DNA of 64,000 nt from Cyanophora paradoxa. Lineage: Eukaryota; Glaucocystophyceae; Cyanophorales; Cyanophoraceae. The stretch is taken from contig QPMI01000526.1 of assembly GCA_004431415.1 (NCBI GenBank), positions 62,001 through 126,000 of the forward strand, in the 5' to 3' direction. Positions 21,201 through 32,561 of this stretch are shown piece after piece (the stretch's first letter is position 1; the number at the start of each line of letters is the position of its first letter). The position numbers and the translations under genes are program-made. A model generated the notes under the pieces. It saw only the letters and a program-made list of their open reading frames with translations, was not told where the DNA came from and made no database searches.

Positions 21201-23947
21201 GGCGCGAAGCTTAAGGCCTCCGACGAATTCGAAGACGACGACGACGACGCGGAAGATAGCGGTGAGCGCCAGCATTTCAAACTAGAGCGCTAGGCGTCGA
21301 GAATCTTTATCTAAATTTACCTTATCGAAAATCGGCCTGAAAAAGCGGTGATCATGACATTCAAACTAGAGCCGTCGAAATTCTACCTTATCGCGAAAAT
21401 AGACCTTATTGTTTATTTAATTTCATACAAATCAAACCGACCCACGCCGGCAGAGCGCGAAAGGGACGAGGAGGAGGATGCGGGGGAGGAGGAGGAGGAG
21501 AGCGAGGCGGAGAGCGCGTCAAAGTCGGCCCCTGCCGCTGCCGCCGCCGCCGGTGCGAAACTAAACTGTCTCCGCGAAAGTTAAAACGTTCCATTTTTAT
21601 TTAATGTCGCTGATGTTGTTTTGCAGAATCGGCTCGCCCGAAGTGCTCCTGCCATCTCAAGCGCTGCCCAGAGTGCCGCGGCTGCACTTTGCGGCACTGC
21701 TCGTGCCCCGGCGGGCCGGCCGCCGCCGCCGCCGCCGCCGCCGCTCAATCCGACGCGGAGAGCGGTTAGCACCGATCGAAATTGTGTTCAATGATTTGAT
21801 CTCTCTGATTTGAATTCTTCGCGCAGAGCCGAGCGAGAAAGGCGACGGCGAGGCTTCGAGCGACGACTCGGAGGAGGAAGAGAAAGCCGCGCCCACGTCC
21901 TCGGGCTCGCCGGGTTCGAAATTTAATCGATTCTGAGGCGCGAAGTCTCCTGGTTTACGAGCTGATTGTGACGCGCGCAGGGTGCAAGTGCCGCGGCCGG
22001 TACGCGCAGAAGTGTGCTGAGTGCCACAGCTGCACCCGCCTGCACTGCTCCTGCCCCGGCGGCCCGGCAGCGCCGGCGGCTGATGTCGCTCAATCCGACG
22101 CGGAAAGCGGCAAGCATCGAGCGGGAGTTTTATATTTGATTAATTTTCTGAACTATTCGCGCAGAGGCGAGCGAGAAAGGTGACGGCGAGGCGTCGAACG
22201 ACGATTCCGAGGAGGAGGAAGAGAAGACAGCACCTACCTCGGGCTCGGGCTCACCAGGTTCGAATTCGCTTCTGAGGGGCGCAATTTCCGATTAAATTTC
22301 ATTCGTTGAACATCGACGCAGGGTGCAAGTGCCGCGGCCGCTACGCGCAGAAGTGCACCGAGTGCCACAGCTGCACCCGCGTGCACTGCTCCTGCCCCGG
22401 CGGCCCGGCGGCCCCGGCGGCCGATCGCGAATTCGAAGCCGGCGCCGGCAGCGAGGACGGGGATAGCGCTGGCGCCGACAGCGACGACGGTGCGCTACGA
22501 TTAGATCTGTTCACATTCACAGTTTACTTCGCACCGCCCTTCTATTTCAAACTCCGGCGTCGTGCGCTAGCGCTGTGATTAGATTTGTTGGCACTTCGTT
22601 TCGCCCCGCCCTTCTCGTTCCAACTATGCATGCAGCGGGCGAGGAGTACGATCGCGACCGCGGAGCGGGGTCGGGCGCCGGCGCCTGCGCCTGCCACTCC
22701 AAGAAGTGCGCGGGGTGCCGTGGCTGCCTCAAGCGGCACTGCGCCTGCCCGGGCGGCCCCGCGGCCGCGGCCTCCGCGATCGCGAAGGGTGCGCTGATTT
22801 CAAATTCTCGAATTTGAAATCAGCTTCTTTTTATGTTGCCGAACGCTAACTCGAGCTTCTTCGATTTCGCAGCGTCGAACAAGAAGATGGAATCGCCCCA
22901 GGACCGTGCGCGCGCTTTCCGAATTTCGAATCGCTGGGCCCATCCTCGCCTTCTTAATGACATGAGCAGCGAAAGGCCGCCGCGGTGCAAAGCGGCCGGC
23001 CGCCGAGCCGGAGCCGGAGGCCGTCTCGGGCTCGGAGGACGGCGACGAAGCGGAGTCCGGAAGTGCGTTATCGCGTCTACATTTCTCAAATTTAAAAACC
23101 AGAAATCTCGGCCAGATACATTTTAGTCATGCAAGATTTAAGCTTAGAGGGCGCTCGAAGCTGAAGCTTGATCATGATCGTGGTCGTGATCACTGAACTG
23201 AACTGACACTAAAGAACGCGCTCGCGCAGAGGAGAACATCCCCCGGCAGCCGCGGGGCGCAAAGCGACCCCGCGCCACGACGGCGGGTCCCGCAGAGCCT
23301 CCGGCGAATTCAAAGTCGCCTCCGGCAGTGTCGACGTCGCGCCCGCTCCGCAGCTGCGCGTGGCTCCAGCGCGAGCTGTCGGCCCCGGCGGCGGCCTCGG
23401 CGGCCCCTGCCCCCTCGAGACCCGCCGCGAAGCCTGCAGCTGCCGCGGTCCGGATCCGCCGCTCCCCTTCCCCTGCCGGCCTGCCTGCCTCCTTGACGGC
23501 CGCGCAGGCGCCTGCTAGCAGCGCCCCGGCTGCAGCCGTCGCCAAAGCGGCGGCGCCGGCGCTCTCGAAGTCAAAAGCTGGCCGGGGCGCTCCGGCTGCA
23601 GCCGCCGCCAAGCTCAAGGCCGCAGCGGCTGCCGCGCCGGCCCCGCGCCCAGCCGCTGCTAAGTCCGCAAAGGCGGGCGCACGGGGCCTTTCCGCGCCGG
23701 CCCTCGCCCTCGTCCCCGTCGCTTTCATGCGCCGCAAGCGGTCCCTCGAGCCCGAGCCCTCGGTCCGCGCCTCTAGTCGATGTCCGCTTCAATTTCAAGC
23801 TAAGCTTCAGCCTAGCCTAGCCTGGGCTGACAATGGTCGATTTTCGCGCCCATGCAGGACGGGGAGGAGGAGGAGGAGGAGCAGACGAAGCCGAAGGCCC
23901 CCAAGCGCCGCGCCCCCGCCGCAGCTCATCGCGGCGTGAGCTCATGA
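18254..23947 (+). CDS. Basic, probably nuclear protein with four CxC...CxxCxxC...HCxCPGGP modules
   Basis: Starts at ATG 18254 (MELMSVAKAPEQP) and ends at TGA 23945-23947 with 12 or more exons. The first exon is Lys/Arg-rich (RKRKRSEKEKKKGKKK), a strong nuclear-localisation signal. The middle has LEDLAVLLDAHPVSLLP and a Cys block, CALGVCGRCDCRVALQC. Acidic Ser/Glu/Asp linkers follow (about 21116-21260 and later). Four exons then each carry one Cys module: about 21655-21770 (CSC-x4-CPECRGC-x3-HCSCPGGP), 21981-22085 and 22322-22425 (CKC-x7-C-x2-C-x2-C-x3-HCSCPGGP), and 22684-22785 (CAC-x4-CAGCRGC-x3-HCACPGGP). An Ala/Pro/Lys-rich tail ends in TKPKAPKRRAPAAA. Even spacing of Cys suggests metal binding. 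This resembles CXC/tesmin-type domains only loosely. A chromatin or DNA role is inference from charge and Cys clusters. Confidence 0.7.
19421..19458. repeat. Palindrome pair in an intron
   Basis: TTTGATCCGGATCAAA (19421-19436) is a perfect 16-base palindrome. It is followed 10 bases later by TTTGATCCGGATC, just before the acceptor TCTTCGCAG. Confidence 0.85.
22793..22824. repeat. Perfect hairpin in an intron
   Basis: GCTGATTTCAAATTC and its reverse complement GAATTTGAAATCAGC flank a two-base loop, immediately after the fourth Cys-module exon. RNA from this intron should fold into a 15 bp stem. Confidence 0.9.
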
Positions 23948-24640
23948 CGACGACACGCCCGTCGAGGTGCTCGCGCTTCGCGCCTCGAGGTCAAAAGATA
24001 GAAGGCCGCCGCTCCGCCCAGGAGCTCGCCTCGCGCTACGCGTCCTCAGTGACCGCCACCCCCAAAGGGCCTAAATCCTTATCTCCGCCCCCGCTGCAGC
24101 TCATCGCGGCGTGAGCTCATGATCACTGAGCCAGCGATCTTGATCGCGGATCGCGCGGGGCGCCAGCTGCAGCTACGGCGAAGCGCTCGGTCACCTTGGC
24201 TCTTGCAATTGCATTTCATTATTGTTATCCACATCGGCATCTACTTATTCGAATCGATATCGTATGCAAGACTCTAATAGATCTAGAGGCTGCACGTAAC
24301 TCCGTTTGTATGATTGAATCTCGAACCTGACGAATTCAAAAAGACCACCTGTCGGTCCAAACCTGCCAAAATGCATACAGCCTAGCGGGAAATCGCCGCG
24401 AGTCGGCGGCGGATGAAAACTAAAGGAGCTCACACCTAAGCATAAACGAAGCAGCGGGATAGCTGCGGGCCTGCTTAAGGATATCGATCGAATAATCTAC
24501 AGCGCTTACAAGGAAGACGAAAATTCAAATGCTCGATGAATGAAACTAGGCTGCTCTGCGACAGGCGGCTGGCACCCGGGACGACGGAAAGGCTAGACTG
24601 CTGTTCAATGAAGGAGGATAAGAGGGCGAGCGGGGCCTGC
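23948..24640. other. Convergent intergenic spacer, with a copy of the upstream gene's 3' end
   Basis: Lies between the 3' ends of two convergent genes. About 24085-24122 repeats the last coding bases of the Cys-module gene (GCAGCTCATCGCGGCGTGAG at 23921 and again at 24096). The rest shows nothing recognisable. Confidence 0.6.
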
Positions 24641-26568
24641 TCAGGCGCGGGCGTGGAAAGTGCGCCTCCCGGCCGCGGAAGCAGGCGCAAAGGCGGGCGC
24701 GAAGGCCGCCGCCGGCTGCTGCTGCTGCTGCCGGGCGCGCGCGCGGCCTACGGACGGGGCTGCGGCGCCGGCCGGCGCCGGGGCTTGGCGGGCCCTGAGC
24801 GGCCTGGCCCCGAAAGGCCCCACACGGAACTGGAACGCCGCCTTCCCGCTCGTCTCCTTCTCCTTGCCCTTCGCGACCGGCGCGGTGACGCCCAGGCGGC
24901 GCCGGTTGTGCAGGCGCCACCGGCACAGAGTCGTCTTCACGCCCTGCGGAAACGGGCGGTCGGATCGGGAAGGCGGGGGTACGGGATTCTTCGACCGCGA
25001 GGGGTGGGGGTACCTCGTTCACGGCGAACATGACGGCGGAGAGCGGCCCAACGTACGCGACGCGTTGCTTGACGCCTAGGGGGGGGGGGGATCCTCAGGG
25101 GCGTACAGGGCACGGATTCGGATCTCGCGTACCCTTCCAGAGGGCGAACGGCCCCTCCTCCTTCACGACGCGCTGGAGAACATCGAAGATGTCTGGGGTA
25201 CCCAGTGAGAGGCGCGGAGGAGGCGGTCTAAGGGAGAGCGGGGGCGGGGGGGGGGGGAGGGGGGAGGGGGGGCGGGTACATACTCTTGTACGGCTCGGCG
25301 TCGGTGCGGCGCTGGCACATGAGGCGCGTCTTCACCTGGGGGGCGTTGAGGGGGGGGGGGGGGGGGGAAGAAAGGCTGCCGGGGTGCGGGGGTACGGCGC
25401 ACGACGTCGAGGGGGCACGTGACGGCGGACGAGAACGCGCCGGCGCTGCAGCCGAAGAAAAGGTTGGGGATGGGAGCCGGCGGGTGGCCCTTTGCGTGTG
25501 TGTAGAGCTGATGAACGAGCAAGGCGAGCTTAGAGCGCAAGCGTCTTTAGGAGAAGAAGAAAGGGCAGACCTCCTTGATCTGGTCGAAGATCATGAAGGA
25601 TATCATCGTCTGCGCGAGGGGAGGGGTACGGGATCAGAAGCGCCGGAGGGGGGGGAGAGGAGGACGGGGGAAATGCGCGCCTGGGGGATATCGCGGAGGA
25701 GGGTACTGTTGAAGCCCGTGTAGAAGCCGCCGTACCCCTCGTTCTGGATGATGCCGCTGATGCAGCCGACGAAGTTGGGGTACACCTCCGCCTGCACCCG
25801 CTGGCGCATGACCTGCATATGCTGTTGGCGGGGGTACAGCTTTCGCCGGAGACGGGGTGCGGGGTACAGCTACCTCCTGGGGGACGCGGAGGTACCCCGC
25901 CAGCCACGAGCCGAGGGCGCCGGCAGTCAGCTGAGCGACGACTGCACCGGCGTGGCTCTGAGGTACCCGCGTCAGGCGGGCGGGGGGGGGTACGGCGATC
26001 GGGCCGGCGCCGGGGCGGGCCTGGGGCAGGTTGTCGGTCAGCCACTTCTTGCTCTTCTCGTAGCTGCGGGGCGGCGCGAGGTCTGGTGAGGGGCCGCGCG
26101 GGCGGGGGCGGGTGCGGGCGGGGGTCGAGTGGGGTACACGCACACGAGGAACTGGAGCATGCCGGAGGGTACGGCCAGCAGGACGCATGACGTGATGCCG
26201 CGGGAGAAGAGGCGGTACGCGTCGCCCGGGCCCTCGAAGCGGTTCGGCAGGGCTCCTCGGAGCTGCACGCGCGTCTTCATGACGTCTGCGCGCGGCCCGC
26301 TCAGCCGCTCAGCACGCGCGGCGGCTGGGACCGAGGGAGGGCGCAGGGCTCGCCGATCGGGTGGAGCGCCACCTGGGCCGCCAGTCTCGCCGCGGCGCCT
26401 GCGGCTCTTACTAAGCGAGGCAGTTCGAGCCGTGTGCGGCCCGGCCGGCTCGCTGGCGACTGAGCTGCCGCCCCGCGCTGGAAGGTTCGCACCGGCGACG
26501 CAGACGTCCTGGAAAGTCAGCTCCACGTCCTGCCCATCCACCTTGATGACCTGTGTTCCGGACGCCAT
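24641..26568 (-). CDS. Mitochondrial carrier family (SLC25-type) protein
   Basis: Starts at ATG 26568 (MASGTQVIKVDGQDVELTF; an in-frame Met at 26694 is possible) and spans about ten exons. The tripartite carrier pattern is clear after splicing. Repeat 1 has LAAQVALHPIDVMKTRVQ. A middle repeat has AGALGSWLAGYLRVPQEV, then MQVMRQRVQAEVYPNFVG and GGFYTGFNSTLLRDIP. The third has FFGCSAGAFSSAVTCPLDVV joined to VKTRLMCQRR. DIFDVLQRVVKEEGPFALWKG and RVAYVGPLSAVMFAVNE follow. The HPID intron needs a GC donor (ATCG|GCGAGCC) and closes the canonical Px[D/E]xxK motif. The last exon adds an unusual basic Ala/Pro/Gln-rich tail (polyQ at about 24717-24730) beyond the sixth helix. These six-helix proteins exchange solutes across the inner mitochondrial (sometimes plastid) membrane. 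The substrate cannot be read from the sequence. Confidence 0.88.
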
Positions 26569-27466
26569 TCCAACCGCCGCGCTTCTGCGAGGCCCCGGCG
26601 GTGAGCGCCGAAACCACAGCCGCTTGCGTGAAGGGGACCGGCTAGGCGCCCCGCGTACGTCATGCACGGCAACGCGCTTGCTAACTTTATGCATCTAAAG
26701 CAGCGGCACGGCGGGGAGGCCGGCCGGGCCGCGTCCGCTTGGCCATGAACGGGCGAGCGGCTGAGGTGCGCCCGTCAGCCCCGTCTTCGGCTCGTTTGGG
26801 TCGCTAAAGTGACCCAAAGCTGCTCAAAACCCGCGCGAGCGGAGCAGGAGGCGGACCCGATGACGAAGCTGCAATGAATCCTCTACCCGTAGCCGAGGGG
26901 GGTAGAGAAGCAGATCTTGCCTGGTACGACAAGAGGATCCGGTCGCGTGGAAGAAGCACCAACCATATATCGGTCCGTCCTTCGCGGAAGTAAGCTGCAA
27001 TAGCCTCGGGAGCACTGGCCTAGCTCGGATTCCCGCGCTCTCGCTTCGCTAGCAGCCAGCGATTCGTGTGATTCTGTTCGGAGTGACCTTGCAGCTGCAT
27101 TCCATATAGACATCTTAGCAGTTCTAGCCATACAGGGTGCCGGCTGTTGCGGATCCGACGAGTTCTGACTCGAGATGCGTTTCCTCAGCCCCATGGGAGC
27201 GATCCTTGCGTACGCGCTCTTCACTACGATACATTCACAGTACATCTCCTCTGCATAGCCAAAGGTACGCTCCCTCGCGCCCCCCGGGCCTCCCCGCGGG
27301 ATCCATGTGCTTTGATCCGAGCTCCCGCCCGCGCGCGCTCCCGAGCGCCTTTTCGTGTAGACAATTATAGGCATCGTAATGTTCATTGTTCGGGTCGCTG
27401 ATCGCCTCACGCAGGCGCATCCGGGAGAGTGTACTTCAACCGGGACTTCAACCGGCCAAGTACCCG
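26569..27466. other. Divergent intergenic region between carrier and HA-protein genes
   Basis: The two genes are transcribed away from each other, so their promoters should lie here. No TATA box or other defined element stands out. Frames in both directions are short and without recognisable motifs. Confidence 0.5.
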
Positions 27467-30400
27467 ATGGCGATCGTGGAGCTGCCGGATGACCTGGACA
27501 ACCTCAGCGAAGGCGGTTTCGCCGACGAGGAGAACGTGTTTGACGGGCTGGACGAGGTGGATGCCGGGCCAGCAGCGCCCAACAGCCTCGGCGGGTTCGC
27601 CGCCTCGGCTGCAGCAGCAGCGTCCTCCGCCCGTCCTTCATCGTCAGGAATAGCGTACTCGGCGTCTGCCAGTGCAGCGAACTCGGCTGCGGCAACTGGC
27701 CCCCGCAGAGAGTCGTTGCCGGGGATGGGAACCGTCCCTTCGGCTGGAGCGTTTTCGGACCCGGCACGCGCATCAGCAGGCAGCGTGCATACTCCAGCTA
27801 CGCAGGCGCAGCCTCCGCCTGGCGGAACGCAGCCCGAGATCGTAACAGCGCCTTTGACCTGGGAGCGGGTGCGCCGCCCGCCGTCTTTAGGAGCCGGGAA
27901 AAGGAAAAGAAAGGAGATCGCGCGTCGCGCGTGGCTGACCTGCCGTCCCCGCAGCTGCGGCAAGTGCTCGGAGACGACGCCGGAACTCGGGACAGGCGCT
28001 CGAAGCGGCAGCGGATCTCGAGCGAGGCGGCGAGCGCCGCGCAGTCGTCCCACGACAGCCTGCAGGAGGTTCGCGCCGGGCGCCGGGTCGCCGGGGCGCA
28101 CCGGCCGGGGTTCGAAGGGGCTGACCCGGCGGGCAGGTGTACCACCAGCAGGTGGCCCTCCACCACGCCCACCAGCGCGCTCTGGCGGGCCTTGGCCCGT
28201 CCTCCTCCGTCAGCCCCCTCCCCGCCGCGCCGACCCCGATGCCCATGTCCCCCTCCCCCCCGCCCTCCTTCCGCGCCCGCCCTCCCCCGGCCCCCATGCT
28301 TCCCCCCCTCCCGACCCCGGGGGCCGAGGCGGCCGACGACGAGATCGACCGGGTGAGTCCAGGCCCCGTACCCGCACCGCCCCGCCCCGCCACCCGCCCG
28401 CTCACTCGCCCTGACGCTGCCCGGCCATGCGCGCGCAGCTGCTCGTTTGCTTCCCGTCGGCGGACCGCAAGTACGGCCAGTTCCGCGAGCAGTTCGTCCA
28501 GCTCCGCAAGTGGATGATGCAGCACGGCAACAAGCCCCCGCGCAAGAACGTCGAGGTCCGTTCGCTCGCTCGCGCGCCCCCGCACTCCTCCCTTCTCCCC
28601 GCCCCGCCCCGCCCCGCGGCCGCCCCGCCTCACTCTCCTCTCGCCTCTGCAGGGCGACGACGGCGAGGAGCGGCGCCTCGGAAACCTCTGCTGTTCGTGG
28701 CGCCGCCGGAAGCTCAAGCACGCGCTGCCCCCGGAGTGGGCCGAGCTTCTGGGGGTACGATCCGCCTACCCGTCCACGCCGCGCCGCGGCGCTGTGCCTC
28801 ATCTTATGCGCCGGGCGCGCGCACGCAGCTGCTGCCCGGCTGGAAGTGGGCGCGTCTGGACGGGCTCCAGGACAGCTCGGCCCCCGGCTCCTGGTTCCTG
28901 GTCGAGCCCCGGACGGACCCCGAGGCCGAGCTCTTCCACCTCTGCGAGGAGCAGAGCGAGGCCGGCCTGGAGGCGCGCGTCTTCCGCCGGAAGTACGAGC
29001 AGATCGTGCGCTTCACGGAGGAGAAGGGCTGGGTCCCCCGCAAGAACACAGACGACCTGGAGGAGAAGCGCCTGGGCGAGATCGCGACCGTCTGGCGCCA
29101 GGCGCACGCCCGCGGAGACTTCTGCGACCTCCACGCTCGCGTCGTCGAGGCGGTGCGCCCGCGCCCGCCCCCGCCCCCGAAGAGTCTGGCGGGCCTTGGA
29201 AGCTCAAGGGCTCGGCAGGGCCTCTCGGCGTGGCGCTGGAAGCGGAAGGACCGCAGCGACAAGGGCGTCGAGCGCGGCGGCGCCGGCGCCGGCAGCGCCC
29301 TGTCGCTGGCCGGCGCCTCGCAGCGCGCCGGCTCGGCCGGCCGCGGCGTGCAGCGGACGACACCCGTGGGCGCCGCCCCGACGCTCCCGCCGCCGTCACA
29401 GCACGCGGCGCCTCAGCATCAACTGCAGCAGTCGCCGGGGATGTCGCTGGCGCACATCCTGGCGCAGTCGCAGCAGCAGCAGCAGTCGCGGCGGCGCGGG
29501 AGCGAGCTCGGCGCGCCCTCCCCCGTCTTCTCGTCGGCCTCCTCGTGCCCCGGCTCGGGCCCCGGGCCGCGGCCCCTCCCCGTCTCCCCGCTCTTCCGCG
29601 CCCGCTCGCCCTCCGCCTCCAACTCGTCGGCGCGGGCCGAGCTGCCGTCCCCAGCCGCCTCGTCGCTCCGCTGCGCCTCGCCCTCGGCCTCCACGCCGGC
29701 GCCCCCGGCCGAGGAGCTGCTCGTGGCGGTCCCCGGCGGGCGCGACGGCGCGACGCACCAGTTCCGCGTCACGGTGCCCGAGCACGTCCGCCGGCGCCAG
29801 CGGCAGATCGCCGCCGCCGGGGGGACCCCCGAGTACTCGATGCACGCCCTCGCCTGCCCCGTCGACGAGGCCGGCGCGCCCCTGGTGGACCTGGGCGACC
29901 CCCAGTTCGTCGACCCGGTCCGTCTCCGCCCGAGGCTCCGCCCAAGGCTCCGCCGAAGGCTTTGCTGACCGCCCGCCCGCCCCCGCAGCTCTACGACCGG
30001 CCGTTCCCCGTCGTTTTCGTCCGGCGCGACGCGTTCCCTTCGCCCTTCCTCGTGCGCTCTCCCGACCCCGGCGGGGCCCGCTTCAGGCGTCTGACGCGCA
30101 CGCGACCGGTCCGCAGGTGAAGGTCCCGATGGGCCCGCCCCCGCCGGAGCCGCCGCCCGCCCCCGCCCGCCCGTCCGACCCGCGGCTCTCGTCGCCGCGG
30201 GACGCCCAGCCGTCGCAGCAGCGGGGAGCCCCGGCGCGGCGCCCGTCGCCCTCGCCCGGGCAGCAGCGGCCCCCGCTCTCGCCGGCGGCCGCGCTGACGG
30301 CGATGAGCCAGCCGCTGCAGCTGCTGCAGCAGCTCCGGCAGCTCCAGGAGCTCCAGTCGCAGCCGGGGCAGCTGCAGGCGTACCTCGAGAGCCTGGCGGC

Positions 30401-32067
30401 CAAGGCCGCCTCCTCGGCGCAGTCGAGCCAGTCGGCCGCGCGGCAGCCGGACGCGCCGCGGCAGCCGCGGATCCACCACAGCCTCAAGTGGGACCGAGAC
30501 TTCAAGGACCGGCTGGAGCAGCTGCGCGTCTTCGTGGCCCAGCAGGGGCGCCTCCCGTCGACATCGTCTGCCATCGGACAGGAGGAGCTCAAGCTCGCCG
30601 AGTGGTGCGGGCGCCAGCGCAAGCAGGAGAAGAAGGGGCGGCTGGACCCGCAGCGCCGCGCCGACCTCGAGACGGTCCCGTGCTGGCGCTGGTGCGGCGC
30701 CGGGCGGCAGCAGTCCGGGGGCGGCGGCTCCAGCCGCCACTCCATCGCGACGGAGGCCTGCACGGAGACCGGGGAGGGCGGGCAGGGCCCCCTCCTCGAG
30801 CTCCTGCCCGTCACGTGGCGCCTCGTCTTCAATCGGCTGCTCATGTACGCCGCCGTGTTCCAGCGTACCCCCCCGGAGGCCGCCGACGGCTCCACGGCGG
30901 CTCCGCCGGTTCCGGAGAGCCTGCACCCCTCGAAGGCCGAGGGGTGCCCCGTCCTGGACCCGGCGGACATCGACGGGTACGCGGACTTCATCGAGACGCA
31001 GCCGCCGATCACGGCGGAGGAGGAGCGCTTCCTCTCGTGGTGGTGCGACGAGCAGCGGCGCGCCTACCGCTCGGGCGTCATCTCGGGCCCCGCGACGGCC
31101 GCCCTCTCCCAGCTGCCCTGCTGGCGCTGGGAGATCAGCGACTGCCAGGAGGATCAGTTCGCGACGCACATGGAGGAGCTCCGCCTCTTCGTCGCGCGCA
31201 ACGGGCGCCTCCCCAGCGTCGGCGAGGCGGCCGCCGGCGGCGGCGGCGCGGCCCCCGCCGCCGCCGCCGGGAGCGAGCCGGCACTGGGGCGCTGGCTCAA
31301 GGCCCGCCGGGCGGACCGCATCGCCGGCCGCCTCTCCGCCGAGCAGGTCGGGCCGTACCCCCCTCGGTTTCCGTTACCCCGCTCGATCTATCTCACCTGA
31401 GCCCGCTCCTCCCCCCGGCAGGCCGCGGCCCTGGAGGCGATCCCAGGCTTCCGCAGCTCCGACGCGCGCTTCGAGGTGCGCCGGGCCGGGTTCGAATTCC
31501 CGCGGGGCCTTTTCGACCGCGCCCCGCGCAGGAGGCAATCCTCGAGCTCCGCGACTGGATCCTCGCCCACTCGCAGGCCTCCTTCCCCGTGCGCCGTACC
31601 CCTCCCTCTGCGTCTCCCCCCCCCCTCCCCCGGATCGAGCCCCGCGCCCCGCAGGGCTCGACGGAGTACGTGTACCCCTCCGCGGACTCGCTGGACCCCC
31701 TGGAGCGCCGCCTCGGTACCCCCTTCCCGCCCCGAGCCCGTACCCCGGCACCCCGGCGCCCGCCGACGCCCCCGCCTTCGCGCAGGCGCCTGGGTTCAAA
31801 ACCGGAGGCAGCAGCACGCGCGCGGGCGCGACGGAGCGAGCGACCCCCACGTCGCCGTGCGCTACCCGGTACCCCCCGCCCCCGGATCGGATTATGACGT
31901 ACCCCGCAGGCGCTGGAGGCGCTGCCCGGGTGGCAGTGGCGGCCCCCCGGCCACGGGACGGCCGAGGACCACGCGTCCGCGCGGGGACCGGCGGCGATCG
32001 CGGCGGCGGCGGCGGCGGCGCGGCGGCGCGGTGCGGAGGAGGGCGCGCAGCAGCAGCAGCAGCAGGC

Positions 32068-32111
<44 letters not shown>

Positions 32112-32561
32112 CCCAGCAGCAGCACCAGGCGCAGCAGCAGGCGGCGGGCGTGGACGCCGAGGCGTTGGTGCGCTCGCGCCTCGCAGACTCGCCCTTCGAC
32201 GTCGCCGTCTCCTTCATCGCCGCCTTCTCGGCGCGCGTCGGGCGCTTCCCGTCGTACACGGTCCCCGGGACGGGCGCGCCGAGCTCGGGGGCGGAGCGGG
32301 CCTGCCTGGGCCAGATCGAGGAGTGGGTACGGCTCGCCCAGGAGGCCGTCCTCTCTCTCGAGGACTGGCACCGCCTGCACGCCATCGCCGGCTTCGGTCC
32401 GCCCCGCTTCGTTCGCTCCGCTTCGTTCGCTTCGTTCGCTCCGATTGACTCGGTTCGCTCCGTTCGCCGCAGCCGAGTGGTACCTCTCGACCCACCCGGA
32501 GGCCGCCGCCGCCGCCGCCGCCGCCGGCGACTCGCACGGCTCTGAGGAGGACGCGCGGTAG
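27467..32561 (+). CDS. Multi-copy helicase-associated (HA) domain protein with polyQ
   Basis: Starts at ATG 27467 (MAIVELPDDLDNL; acidic and Ser/Ala-rich first exon to 27868) and ends at TAG 32559-32561. About seven HA-type units follow the pattern W-x-F-x2-L..GRLP...L..W...QR...G.L...R...L...P.WRW. Clear examples are FREQFVQLRKWMMQHGNKPP with LLPGWKWARLDG; YEQIVRFTEEKGWVPRK; FKDRLEQLRVFVAQQGRLPS with LAEWCGRQRKQEKKGRL and VPCWRW; FLSWWCDEQRRAYRSG with LPCWRW; and MEELRLFVARNGRLPS. Late exons add AILELRDWILAHSQASFP, ALEALPGWQWRP and IEEWVRLAQEAVLSLEDW. Between units 2 and 3 lies a long Pro/Ser/Gln-rich region. HA domains are short helical modules seen alone or after helicase cores in algae and bacteria; no helicase core is present here. 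DNA/RNA binding is inference. The last exon (32473-32561) encodes EWYLSTHPE, poly-Ala and an acidic end. Confidence 0.85.
32044..32150 (+). repeat. CAG-repeat / polyglutamine tract in the HA protein
   Basis: Runs of CAG broken by GCC or CAC encode Q6-A-Q14-A-Q3-H-Q-A-Q3. The tract is pure enough to be length-variable. Confidence 0.95.
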
